Assembly (NCBI RefSeq): GCF_001421765.1
Contig: NZ_LMLA01000007.1
Span: 62,355 to 126,354, forward strand
Direction of reading: 5' to 3'
Source: Sphingomonas sp. Leaf32
GTDB taxonomy: Bacteria; Pseudomonadota; Alphaproteobacteria; Sphingomonadales; Sphingomonadaceae
Length of the DNA stretch: 64,000 nucleotides
This document shows, one piece after another, positions 52,953-61,248 of this stretch. Every line of letters begins with the position of its first letter. Positions within the stretch are counted from its first letter, which is position 1. The position numbers and the translations under genes were made by a program. The notes beneath the pieces were generated by a model. That model was given only the letters and a program-made list of their open reading frames with translations. It did no database searches and was not told the DNA's origin.

Positions 52953-53818
52953 GCGGACAGCTTTCGGATTTGGGTGATGCCGGCGATAAAGGCCACCTCG
53001 CACCCGCTGACAAGGGCGCGGCCGCCCAGTTCGTGGATGGCGGTGGCGTAGAGCGTGGCGAGATCGCCATCGGCGACGAGGTGGACGTCGCGCCCATCCC
53101 CGATCCGCGCGGCGACGTCGCTGCCGATCAGCACGCCGCTGGCATAGGACGCAGCATCCGTATCGTCGCGCAGGCCCAGTACATGGGCCGCGCGGATGCC
53201 GAACAGACTGGCGGCGAGGTCGCGTTTCGCCCCTTCGCGCACACCCTCTCGGAACGCATCGCCGGCGGCGACCGGCGCGGCGAGTTGCGGGGCGAGGACA
53301 CCGTTCGCGCGCAGCAGCGCGAACAACTCCCCGGTCATCGCGGTGGTGAAGCCGGTGATGCGGTGGCCGGTCAGCTCGACCCATTTGCAATGGGTGCCCG
53401 GCTGGCACAGCAGCGCGTCCGCCGGCACCTGTCCGGCGAGCGCGGCGCCGAGCAACTGCACCTCCTCGCCGCGCATCACGTCGCCGTGGCTGCCTTGCGT
53501 GAACGACAGGCCGGGCACGATCGCGGTGCGGTCGTCGATCCACGTCAGCGCGGCGGCGATGTCGTGGATCCCCGCCGGCACCGCGATATAGGGGGCGACG
53601 CGCCAGCCGATGGTCGATCCGACCATGCCCGCCATCAGGACGGGCAGGTCGCCCAGCTCCGCCCGGATCGCCGCCAGTTCGGTCGGATAGGCATCGGCCG
53701 GCGTCGTCGAAACCCCCTGCGGGCTGCGCAGCGTCGCCGCGATCCGCCCGTCCTCGATCCGGTATGCGCGCCGATTGGTCGTGCCCCAGTCGAGGGCGAT
53801 GAACGGGCTTACCACCAT
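52949..53818 (-). CDS. dgoK: 2-dehydro-3-deoxygalactonokinase
   Basis: A 289-residue kinase of the DgoK family that phosphorylates 2-dehydro-3-deoxygalactonate. The N-terminal phosphate loop FIALDWGTTNRRAYRI, then GMVGSTIGWRVAPYIAVPAG, QGSHGDVMRGEEVQLLG, LCQPGTHCKWVEL and VLIGSDVAARI are typical. It overlaps the symporter stop at one end and the aldolase start at the other, giving a compact catabolic operon: symporter, kinase, aldolase. Confidence 0.93.
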   Translation of the reverse strand: MVVSPFIALDWGTTNRRAYRIEDGRIAATLRSPQGVSTTPADAYPTELAAIRAELGDLPVLMAGMVGSTIGWRVAPYIAVPAGIHDIAAALTWIDDRTAIVPGLSFTQGSHGDVMRGEEVQLLGAALAGQVPADALLCQPGTHCKWVELTGHRITGFTTAMTGELFALLRANGVLAPQLAAPVAAGDAFREGVREGAKRDLAASLFGIRAAHVLGLRDDTDAASYASGVLIGSDVAARIGDGRDVHLVADGDLATLYATAIHELGGRALVSGCEVAFIAGITQIRKLSA

Positions 53819-55389
53819 GTCGCGTACAGTGCGATCAGGATCAGGATGACGCCGACGCCGGCGATGTTGAAGCCGGTCGAGGTGCCGAAGCGCACGCCGT
53901 CCATGGTGATGCGATTGGCGTCACCGCGCCCCTTCATCGCCAGCGACAGCACGACCGCCAGCGCGAGGCTGAGCAGGAACACGATCCCCATCCGGTCCAT
54001 GAACGGGATGCCGGGCGCGACGGTGCGAAGCAGCCACGACAGCAATACCGACGAAATCGCCGCGCCGATTGCCCCGGCTTCGGTCGCGCGCTTCCAGAAC
54101 AGGCCCAACAGGAAGATGACGGTGATGCCCGGCGTGAAGAAGCCCGAGAATTCCTGGATGAACTGGAACGCCTGATCCGCGCCGCCCAGCAGCGGCCGGG
54201 CAGCGAGAATCGCGATAAGGATCGCGACGCTGGCGGCGATGCGACCGATGCGGACCAGCTTGCGTTCCTGCACGGCGTCCATCGCCCCGCTCTCGCTGGT
54301 GCGCTTGGCGTACAGGTCGAGGGTGAAGATGGTGGCGATCGAATTGATCTTCGACGCGGTCGACGCGATGATCGCGGCGATCAGCGCGGCGAAGACGAGG
54401 CCGAGCAGCCCCGAGGGCAGCAGCCGCATCATCGTGGGGTATGCTTCATCGGGCTTGGCGAGGTCGGGGGCCAGCACGACGGCGGCGATGCCCGGCACGA
54501 CGATCACCAGCGGCATCAGCAGCTTGAGGAACGCGGCGAAGACGATGCCCTTCTGCGCCTCGGGCAGCGACTTGGCGGCCAGCGCGCGCTGGATGATATA
54601 TTGGTTGAAGCCCCAATAGCTCAGATTCGCGATCCACATGCCGCCGATCAACACCGACAGGCCGGGCAGATCCTTGTAGAAGGGATTGTCGGCCGACAGG
54701 ATCATGTCGAACTTTTCGGGCGCGCGCCGGGTCAGTTCGTGGAAGCCGCCAAGGACACCCGCGTCGCCGCCGATCTGCGACAAAGTGAGGTACGAGATAG
54801 TGAGGCCGCCGAACACCAGCAGCGTGACCTGCACGATGTCGGTCAGCGCCACCGCCTTCAGCCCGCCGCGGATCTGGTAGAGGAGCGCGAACAGGCCAAG
54901 GCCGACCAGCGCCACCGTCTGGTCCACGCCCGCGACCTGCGTCACCGCGATCGAGCCGAGCCAGATGATGCTGGTCAGGTTCACGAACACGTACAGCGCC
55001 AGCCAGAATACCGCCATCAGCGTGCGGATCGACGGGCCGTACCGCTGCTCGAGGAACTGCGGCATCGTGTAGATTTCGTTGCGCAGGAAGATCGGCAGGA
55101 AGAACTTGCCGACGATCAGCAGCGTCAGCGCCGCCATCCATTCATAAGACGCGATGGCGAGGCCGATGGCATAGCCCGATCCCGCCATGCCGACGATCTG
55201 TTCGGCCGAGATGTTGGCGGCGATCAGCGACGCGCCGATCGCCCACCATGGCAGCGACTTGGATGCCAGGAAATAATCGGAGCTGTCCTTTTCACGGCCC
55301 CCCTTGTCCCGGCTGACCCATTGGGCAAGGCCGAAGATGCCGATCGCATAGATTACGACCACGACCAGATCGATCGTCGACAACCGCAT
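53809..55389 (-). CDS. Sodium/sugar symporter, SSS (SGLT-like) family
   Basis: A 526-residue transporter with about 14 transmembrane helices. SSS family marks include the N-terminal TIDLVVVVIYAIGIFGLAQWV, DYFLASKSLPWWAIGASLIAANISAEQIVGMAGSGYAIGL, YEIYTMPQFLEQRYGP-like (here NEIYTMPQFLEQRYGP) and RGGLKAVALTDIVQ. The ATG has an excellent GGGGAGGAAT site. As first gene of the dgo operon it probably imports galactose, galactonate or a related sugar with sodium. A candidate promoter/operator lies 40-53 bases upstream, shared with the divergent GntR regulator. Confidence 0.9.
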   Translation of the reverse strand: MRLSTIDLVVVVIYAIGIFGLAQWVSRDKGGREKDSSDYFLASKSLPWWAIGASLIAANISAEQIVGMAGSGYAIGLAIASYEWMAALTLLIVGKFFLPIFLRNEIYTMPQFLEQRYGPSIRTLMAVFWLALYVFVNLTSIIWLGSIAVTQVAGVDQTVALVGLGLFALLYQIRGGLKAVALTDIVQVTLLVFGGLTISYLTLSQIGGDAGVLGGFHELTRRAPEKFDMILSADNPFYKDLPGLSVLIGGMWIANLSYWGFNQYIIQRALAAKSLPEAQKGIVFAAFLKLLMPLVIVVPGIAAVVLAPDLAKPDEAYPTMMRLLPSGLLGLVFAALIAAIIASTASKINSIATIFTLDLYAKRTSESGAMDAVQERKLVRIGRIAASVAILIAILAARPLLGGADQAFQFIQEFSGFFTPGITVIFLLGLFWKRATEAGAIGAAISSVLLSWLLRTVAPGIPFMDRMGIVFLLSLALAVVLSLAMKGRGDANRITMDGVRFGTSTGFNIAGVGVILILIALYATWW

Positions 55390-55428
55390 GGTAATTCCTC
55401 CCCGCCCACTGGCGCTTTGGCGAGGACA

Positions 55429-55442
55429 ATTATACGACGAAT
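55429..55442. promoter_or_regulatory. Candidate operator/-10 element between symporter and GntR regulator
   Basis: ATTATACGACGAAT is a partly symmetric 14-mer (ATT...CG...AAT) in the 102-base divergent gap. On the minus strand it begins with TATAAT (55434-55429), a perfect -10 hexamer for the symporter operon; no good -35 is placed 17 bases upstream, which fits an activated or repressed promoter. A GntR/FadR protein encoded next door could bind this dyad. Confidence 0.4.
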
Positions 55443-55491
55443 AGCGACTGTCCAGCACGAAGCTGGTTGGGCGAGGGGAGAGAGGCGGATC

Positions 55492-56202
55492 ATGGCGGCG
55501 CGGATGACCGGGATGCCCGGCGGCAATCTGACGCGGACGATGCTCGATACGCTCGGGCGTGCGATCGTCACCGGCGAATATGACGACCGTCCATTCCCGA
55601 CCGAGGCGGAGATCGGCAAGGCGCACGGCATCAGCCGCTCGGTCACGCGCGAGGCAGTGAAGATGCTGACCGCCAAGGGCCTGGTCAGCGCGCGGCCGCG
55701 GCAGGGCACGGTGGTCCGTCCGGCATCGGCATGGAACCTGTTCGACCCCGACGTGCTGCACTGGCTGCTCGACCGGAAGTTCTCGGTCGAACTCCTGCGC
55801 CAGTTCAACCAGCTGCGTGTCGCGATCGAGCCGGAGGCGGCGGCGCTGGCGGCGGTCGCGGCCGACGACGACGACCTGGCGCGCATCGCCCAAGGGCTGG
55901 CGCGGATGGCGGCGGCGGACCGGGGCGAAGACGACACGCTCGACGCCGACATCGATTTCCACGTTGCGATCCTGCTGGCGGCGAAGAACCCGTTCTACGC
56001 CCAGTTCCGCGAAATGGTGACGACCGCGCTCAACACCTCGATCCGCTTCACCAACACCATCGTCGGCCGCTCGGCCAGCGTCGAACAGCATGGCGCGGTG
56101 GCAAAGGCCATCGCCGCGCGCGACCCGCACGCCGCCCGCGCCGCGATGCGCGCGCTAATCGGCGACGTGCTGGATTTGATCGAGGATCGCGGGGAGGGGT
56201 AA
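55492..56202 (+). CDS. FadR-type GntR-family regulator, probable DgoR
   Basis: A 236-residue regulator. The winged helix is at residues about 15-75 (TLGRAIVTGEYDDRPFPTEAEIGKAHGISRSVTREAVKMLTAKGLVSARPRQGTVV) and a FadR C-terminal (FCD) all-helical ligand domain follows, with the metal ligands in DADIDFHVAILLAA, NPFYAQF and EQHGAVAKAI. It is encoded divergently from the symporter-kinase-aldolase operon, so I infer it is the galactonate-responsive repressor of that operon. Confidence 0.88.
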   Translation: MAARMTGMPGGNLTRTMLDTLGRAIVTGEYDDRPFPTEAEIGKAHGISRSVTREAVKMLTAKGLVSARPRQGTVVRPASAWNLFDPDVLHWLLDRKFSVELLRQFNQLRVAIEPEAAALAAVAADDDDLARIAQGLARMAAADRGEDDTLDADIDFHVAILLAAKNPFYAQFREMVTTALNTSIRFTNTIVGRSASVEQHGAVAKAIAARDPHAARAAMRALIGDVLDLIEDRGEG

Positions 56203-56215
56203 CCCCTCCGATGAT

Positions 56216-56243
56216 CGTCATTCCCGCGCAGGCGGGAATGACG
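56216..56243. repeat. REP-like palindrome between convergent genes
   Basis: CGTCATTCCCGC, four bases, GCGGGAATGACG: a 12-base perfect stem between the GntR regulator and the convergent fghA gene, positioned to act as a bidirectional stop. Confidence 0.75.
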
Positions 56244-56248
56244 AAGGG

Positions 56249-57097
56249 TTACTGATCCGCCTTCAACCGCGCGCCATGCCAGCGCACATGGTCGGCCATG
56301 AAGGTCGAGATGAAATGATAGCTGTGGTCGTACCCCGGCTGCATCCTGAGGGTACAGTCGATCCCGGCATCGGCACAGGCCTTGGCCAGCAGCTCCGGCC
56401 GCAATTGTTCGGCCAGGAAATTGTCCGCATCGCCCTGATCGATCAGCAATTCCGGCACCCGCGCGCCATCCTCGATCATCGCCACCGCATCTGCCCCGCG
56501 CCACGTCGACCGGTCGCTGCCCAGATAGCCGCCCAGCGCCTTCTCGCCCCACGCCACCTGCGATGGGGCGACGATCGGCGCGAAGGCGGAGACCGAGCGG
56601 AAACGGTCGGAATTGCGCAGCGCAATGGTCAACGCACCATGCCCGCCCATCGAATGGCCGCTGATCGACTGGCGGCCACAGTCGAGCATCGGAAACTCGG
56701 CGGTAATCAGCGCGGGCAGTTCATCCTCGATATAGGAGCGCATCCGATAGTGTTTCGCCCACGGCTCCTCGGTCGCATCGACATAGAAGCCCGCGCCCAG
56801 CCCGAAATCCCACGCACCCTCCGGGTCGTCCGGCACGCCCTCGCCCCGTGGCGAGGTGTCGGGCGCGATGAAGGCGATGCCCTGTTCGGCGCAGGCCGCG
56901 CGGAACTCGCCCTTGTCGGTCACATTGGCATGGGTGCAGGTCAGCCCGGAGAGATACCACAATACCGGCGCGCGCTGGCCCGGTTCCAGCGGCGGGACGA
57001 ACACGGAAAAGGTCATGGTCGTGCCGGTGGCGGTCGATTCGTGGGCATAGACGCCCTGCGTGCCGCCATGGGCGCGGGCGGTCGAAACGGTCTTCAT
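56249..57097 (-). CDS. fghA: S-formylglutathione hydrolase
   Basis: A 282-residue esterase D-type alpha/beta hydrolase that splits S-formylglutathione to formate and glutathione in formaldehyde detoxification. VLWYLSGLTCTHANVTDKGEF, FIAPDTSPRGEGVPDDPEGAWDFGLGAGFYVDAT, the nucleophile in SGHSMGGHGALTIAL, LIDQGDADNFL (Asp) and GYDHSYHFISTF (His) match the family throughout. ATG 57097 follows GGAGAG. The partner formaldehyde dehydrogenase (adhC) is not adjacent. Confidence 0.94.
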   Translation of the reverse strand: MKTVSTARAHGGTQGVYAHESTATGTTMTFSVFVPPLEPGQRAPVLWYLSGLTCTHANVTDKGEFRAACAEQGIAFIAPDTSPRGEGVPDDPEGAWDFGLGAGFYVDATEEPWAKHYRMRSYIEDELPALITAEFPMLDCGRQSISGHSMGGHGALTIALRNSDRFRSVSAFAPIVAPSQVAWGEKALGGYLGSDRSTWRGADAVAMIEDGARVPELLIDQGDADNFLAEQLRPELLAKACADAGIDCTLRMQPGYDHSYHFISTFMADHVRWHGARLKADQ

Positions 57098-57206
57098 GGA
57101 CGCTCTCCATTGATGGGCTGACCGGGCTATAGGCGAGGGACGGTTTGGCGGGATAGTCGGTTCCCTCCCCCTCGACAGCGCGAGGCGGATCGCCGACAGG
57201 ACGGGC

Positions 57207-57755
57207 ATGGCGCGGCTGATCCTCCTCAACAAACCGTACGGCGTGCTGTCGCAATTCACCGATCGCGGGACGGAGGGCGCACGCGCCACGCTGTCGGACC
57301 ATGTCGCGGTCCCTGGCGTCTATCCCGCCGGGCGGCTGGACCGCGACAGCGAGGGGCTGTTGCTGCTGACCGACGATGGCCGCTTGCAGGCACGGATCGC
57401 CGATCCCCGGTTCAAACTGCCCAAGACCTACCTGGTGCAGGTGGAGGGCGCACCCGACGCCGACGCGCTCGACCGGTTGCGGCGGGGCGTCGTGCTGAAC
57501 GACGGCCCGACCCGCCCGGCGGAGGTGTCGGCGATCGACCCGCCCGAATTATGGGAGCGGGTGCCGCCGGTGCGGTTTCGCAAGTCGGTCCCCGATCACT
57601 GGCTGTCGATCACTCTCCGCGAAGGCCGCAACCGGCAGGTGCGGCGGATGACGGCGGCGGTCGGCCTGCCGACGCTGCGGCTGGTGCGCTGGCGCATCGG
57701 GGGGTGGGACGTCGAGGGGCTGGCGCCTGGCGAGTGGCGCGAGGTGGTCGGGTAA
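57207..57755 (+). CDS. Pseudouridine synthase, RluE/RsuA-type
   Basis: A 182-residue RNA pseudouridine synthase without an S4 domain, as in RluE. The catalytic Asp lies in [19 protein letters not shown], and KTYLVQVEG and [25 protein letters not shown] are the other family motifs. RluE modifies U2457 of 23S rRNA in E. coli, so a similar rRNA target is likely. ATG 57207 follows AGGACGGG. It is divergent from fghA. Confidence 0.9.
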   Translation: MARLILLNKPYGVLSQFTDRGTEGARATLSDHVAVPGVYPAGRLDRDSEGLLLLTDDGRLQARIADPRFKLPKTYLVQVEGAPDADALDRLRRGVVLNDGPTRPAEVSAIDPPELWERVPPVRFRKSVPDHWLSITLREGRNRQVRRMTAAVGLPTLRLVRWRIGGWDVEGLAPGEWREVVG

Positions 57756-57778
57756 GTCTCCCAATCCCACGACACGAT

Positions 57779-57969
57779 CGTCATCCCAGCGAAGGCTGGG
57801 ATCTCCCGGTTATGGCGCGCAGCAGGAGCCGCGAGAGGCCCCAGCCTTCGCTGGGGCGACGTTTTGGTGGGAAGGGATCAGAGGCCGAATCCCCGCCTGC
57901 GCGAGGATATGTCCTTTCGTGAATCGAAACCGCTCCCATCCGTCACCCCGGATCAAGTCCGGGGTGACG
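57779..57969. repeat. Three REP-like palindromes between convergent genes
   Basis: CGTCATCCCAGCGAAGGCTG (with GGATCTCC) at 57779-57807 and its inverted partner GGCCCCAGCCTTCGCTGGGG (with CGACG) at 57836-57861 form one unit. A third palindrome of another family, GTCACCCCGGATCAAGTCCG with GGGTGACG, is at 57942-57969. They fill the 237-base gap after the pseudouridine synthase. Confidence 0.8.
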
Positions 57970-57992
57970 ATGCCGAAGGGGCTACTTCCCCC

Positions 57993-59423
57993 TCACGCCG
58001 CGTTCTGGTCGATCCCCAGTTCGCCCAGCTTGCGGTACAGCGTCGATCGCCCGATCCCCAGCCGCCGGGCGACCTCGGTCATGCGCCCGCGATAATGACC
58101 GATGGCGAGGCGGATGACGTCGGCCTCGATCTCCTCCAGCGCGCGCAGGTTGCCGTCGGGGCGGAACAGGGTGACGCCGCCCGCGACATCGTGGCGACGG
58201 ATCGGCAGCATGGGTTGCGGCGCGCCGCCCTCGGCGATCTGCGCGATTTCGGGGAAATCGGCACGGGTCAGCGCGTCGCCGTCGCACAGCACCGCCGCGC
58301 GGAACAGCGCGTTCTGCAACTGGCGGACATTGCCCGGCCAAGCAAAGGTGCCGAGCAGCGCGATCGCATCGTCGGTGATGCCCAGCGGGCGCAGCCCCGG
58401 CTGCTGCGCGATCCGCGCCATCAGGTGCCGCGCCAGTGCCGGAATGTCGCCGATCCGGTCGCGCAAGGGGGGGATGGTCACCTGCACGACGTTCAGGCGG
58501 TAATACAGGTCTTCGCGGAACCGCCCGGCCTCCACCTCCTGCGTCAGCGTCTTGTTGGTCGCGGCGACGACGCGGACGTCGACCTCGCGCGGATGACGCG
58601 CACCGACCGCGTGGACCTCGCCCGATTGCAGCACGCGCAGCAGCTTCACCTGCGTTTCGAACGGCATCTCGCCGATCTCATCGAGGAAGATGGTGCCGCC
58701 GTCCGCTTCCTGAAACCGGCCGATCTTGCGTTCGAACGCGCCGGTGAACGCACCCTTTTCATGGCCGAACAGCTCGCTTTCGACCAGATTGGCGGGAATC
58801 GCGCCGCAATTGACGCGCACCATCGGCTTGCGGGCGCGAGGGGACGCGGCGTGGATCGCCTCGGCCACCACTTCCTTGCCGACGCCGCTTTCGCCTTCGA
58901 TCAGGACGGCCACGCGCGCGCGCGCCGCCTTGGCCGCGATGGCCAGCGCGGCGCGGAATTGCGGGGCGGAACCCACGATCTCGTCGAACGCCAGCGTCAT
59001 CGACAGCTTTTCGGTCAGCGGGCGCAACTCGCCGCGCGTCGCGCCGCCGGCGGCGGCCTCCAGCGCGGTCAGCAGCCGTTCGGCGGCGATCGGCTTGACC
59101 AGGAAATCGCTCGCCCCCGCGCGCATCGCCGCCACCGCGCCCGCGACCGATTCATTGGCGGTCAGCAGCAGGATCGGCAGCGCCGGGCGGTTGCGGCGCA
59201 GCTCCGCGATCAGCGCGGTCGCATCGGCATCCGGCGACCAATGGTCGAGCAGTACCGCGTCCAGCGCCATCCCGTCGGGCGTACCGAGCATCGCCAGCGC
59301 AGCGTCCCCGTCGCGCGCGAACAGCGTGCGCCACCCGCGCCGCCCCGCGATCGCAGCGACCAGCCGCCGCTGTGCCGGTTCGTCGTCGATCACCATCAAC
59401 AGCCTTTGCCCGTCGCGCGTCAT
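57993..59423 (-). CDS. Sigma-54-dependent response regulator (NtrC-type)
   Basis: A 476-residue three-domain regulator. A receiver domain (about 8-120) has MVIDDEPAQRRLV, phospho-acceptor Asp in VLLDHWSPD and the lysine in SDFLVKPI. The AAA+ domain (about 145-385) has Walker A GESGVGKE, the sigma-54 contact loop EKGAFTGA, FLDEIGE and FREDLYYRLNVV. A FIS-type helix-turn-helix ends the protein (VARRLGIGRSTLYRKLGELG). It activates sigma-54 promoters when phosphorylated; no histidine kinase is adjacent. ATG 59423 begins just before the receiver. Confidence 0.92.
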   Translation of the reverse strand: MTRDGQRLLMVIDDEPAQRRLVAAIAGRRGWRTLFARDGDAALAMLGTPDGMALDAVLLDHWSPDADATALIAELRRNRPALPILLLTANESVAGAVAAMRAGASDFLVKPIAAERLLTALEAAAGGATRGELRPLTEKLSMTLAFDEIVGSAPQFRAALAIAAKAARARVAVLIEGESGVGKEVVAEAIHAASPRARKPMVRVNCGAIPANLVESELFGHEKGAFTGAFERKIGRFQEADGGTIFLDEIGEMPFETQVKLLRVLQSGEVHAVGARHPREVDVRVVAATNKTLTQEVEAGRFREDLYYRLNVVQVTIPPLRDRIGDIPALARHLMARIAQQPGLRPLGITDDAIALLGTFAWPGNVRQLQNALFRAAVLCDGDALTRADFPEIAQIAEGGAPQPMLPIRRHDVAGGVTLFRPDGNLRALEEIEADVIRLAIGHYRGRMTEVARRLGIGRSTLYRKLGELGIDQNAA

Positions 59424-59610
59424 ATGCTGTCGTGTGTCCCTATCGTCCCGTAACGGTGCAACCATGCGCCATCGTTCGTAAAATTCGGCTTAAGCGGATC
59501 GCCGACTGCCGTTTTCGCGTCCGCATTGGCGACAAACCGCGCGGGGGTTGGCGCGCCGGTGCAGCCGCGCTACGCTTGCGTCCAAGAATAACGGATCGAG
59601 AGGACATCCG

Positions 59611-59736
59611 ATGGCAGCCGAAGGCCACACGCCCGCCCATGCCGGGACGTACACCAGCTTCCTGCGCTGGTTCACCTGGGGCGCGGTGGTCTGTGCCGCG
59701 CTGGCCGCACTGGTCATCTATCTGATCGCAGGCTGA
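59611..59736 (+). CDS. aa3-type cytochrome c oxidase subunit IV-like peptide
   Basis: A 41-residue peptide with HAGTYTSFLRWFTWGAVVCAALAALVIYLIAG: a short polar start, then one transmembrane helix. This is the pattern of the bacterial aa3-type cytochrome oxidase subunit IV (COX-aa3) family. ATG 59611 follows GAGAGGACATCC. In sphingomonads such a gene often precedes pntAA, as here, where one base separates its stop from the GTG of pntAA. Confidence 0.8.
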   Translation: MAAEGHTPAHAGTYTSFLRWFTWGAVVCAALAALVIYLIAG

Positions 59737-59737
59737 C

Positions 59738-60865
59738 GTGAAGGTCGCGCTGCTCGCCGAACAGGCCGCCGGCGAACGCCGGGTCGCCGCGACACCCGAA
59801 ACGGTGAAGAAGCTGATCGGCCTGGGGGCCGAGGTGGCGGTGGAAGCGGGGGCGGGGACCGGCGCGTCGATCGACGATGCCGCCTATGCTGCGGCTGGCG
59901 CGACGGTGGGTGATCGTGCGCAGGCGCTGGCCGATGCCGACATCCTGCTGGGCGTCGCCGCGCCCGCACCCGACAGCCTGGCCGGTGCGAAGCAGGGCGC
60001 GTGGCTGGTGGGGGCGCTCAACCCGTTCGGCGACCGGGCGCGGATCGGCGGCTATGCCGCGCTGGGGCTGGAGGCGCTGGCGATGGAATGGATGCCACGC
60101 ATCACCCGTGCCCAGTCGATGGACATATTGTCGTCGCAGGCGAATCTGGCGGGGTATAAGGCGGTGCTGGACGCAGCGGCCGAATATGGCCGCGCCTTCC
60201 CGATGATGATGACGGCGGCCGGCACGATCAGCGCCGCGCGGGTGTTCGTAATGGGCGTCGGCGTCGCGGGGTTGCAGGCGATCGCGACCGCCCGGCGGTT
60301 GGGCGCGCAGGTCAGCGCGACCGATGTGCGTTCGGCGACGAAGGAACAGATTCAGTCGTTGGGCGCCAAGCCGATCTTCGTCGAGAAGGTCGCGGGGATC
60401 GAAGGTGAGGGCGCGGGCGGCTATGCCGGCGAGATGAGCGCGGAATATCAGGCGGCACAGGCCGAGCTGGTGTCCGCCCATATCGCTAAACAGGACATCG
60501 TGATCACGACGGCGCTGATTCCCGGTCGTCCCGCCCCGCGCCTCGTCACCGATGCGCAGGTCGCCTCGATGCGGCCGGGCAGCGTCATCGTCGACCTGGC
60601 CGTCGAACAGGGCGGCAATGTCGAAGGCGCGGTCGCGGGGGAAGTGGTCGAGCGGCACGGGGTGAAAATCGTCGGCCATCGCAACGTACCCGGTCGCCTC
60701 GCCGCCGACGCATCGGCACTGTTCGCGCGCAACCTCTACAATTTCCTGTCGGCCTATTGGGACAAGGATGCCGGGCGACCGGTGCTACCCGCCGACGACG
60801 AAGTGACGCAGGCGATCCGCCTGACGCAGCACGGGCAGGTCGTGAATCCGCGCCTGACCGCCTGA
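59738..60865 (+). CDS. pntAA: NAD(P) transhydrogenase alpha-1 subunit (soluble NAD-binding)
   Basis: A 375-residue soluble subunit binding NAD(H). GERRVAATPETVKKLIGLG opens the alanine dehydrogenase/PNT N-terminal domain, and MDILSSQANLAGYKAVLDAA and FVMGVGVAGLQAIATARRLGAQVSATDVR (Rossmann loop) follow. The split alpha subunit (PntAA plus PntAB) is the three-polypeptide type known from Rhodospirillum. It starts at GTG 59738 directly after the coxIV-like gene. Two extra genes separate it from pntAB here. Confidence 0.93.
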   Translation: MKVALLAEQAAGERRVAATPETVKKLIGLGAEVAVEAGAGTGASIDDAAYAAAGATVGDRAQALADADILLGVAAPAPDSLAGAKQGAWLVGALNPFGDRARIGGYAALGLEALAMEWMPRITRAQSMDILSSQANLAGYKAVLDAAAEYGRAFPMMMTAAGTISAARVFVMGVGVAGLQAIATARRLGAQVSATDVRSATKEQIQSLGAKPIFVEKVAGIEGEGAGGYAGEMSAEYQAAQAELVSAHIAKQDIVITTALIPGRPAPRLVTDAQVASMRPGSVIVDLAVEQGGNVEGAVAGEVVERHGVKIVGHRNVPGRLAADASALFARNLYNFLSAYWDKDAGRPVLPADDEVTQAIRLTQHGQVVNPRLTA

Positions 60866-60879
60866 CAAGAGGAGCATCC

Positions 60880-61248
60880 ATGGGCCTGTTCAGCAGCCAC
60901 GAGGTCGATCCGGCCGAAATTCACGAGAAATACGGCCATGCCCTGATCGCGGGGGAACAGGTGCTGGCGGCGTTCCGTTCGCTGCGCGACACCGCGTTCC
61001 TGACAAACCTGCGCTTCGTGCTGGTCGACGTACAGGGCATCACCGGCTCCAAGATCGCGTTCCGCAGTGTGCCCTATCGTTCGATCACCAGCTTTTCGGT
61101 GGAAAGCGCGGGCACGTTCGACCTCGACAGCGACCTGCACCTGTGGGTCACCGGACAGGCGACGCCGATGGTGCTGAAGGTCAGCCGCAACGCCGACCCC
61201 GCCGCGATCCAGCGGTTGCTGGCGGAACTGGTGCTGGCGAAACGGTGA
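60880..61248 (+). CDS. Bacterial PH-domain protein
   Basis: A 122-residue protein with the bacterial pleckstrin-homology fold: an N-terminal helix (EIHEKYGHALIAGEQVLAAF), then strands AFLTNLRFVLVDVQGITGSKIAFRSVPYRSITSFSVESAG and a final helix (AIQRLLAELVLA). The PYRSITSFSVE segment is typical of YokE/bPH_1 proteins. The function is unknown. AAGAGGAGC gives a strong ribosome site. It lies within the transhydrogenase operon, and its stop overlaps the GTG of the DUF559 gene. Confidence 0.85.
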   Translation: MGLFSSHEVDPAEIHEKYGHALIAGEQVLAAFRSLRDTAFLTNLRFVLVDVQGITGSKIAFRSVPYRSITSFSVESAGTFDLDSDLHLWVTGQATPMVLKVSRNADPAAIQRLLAELVLAKR

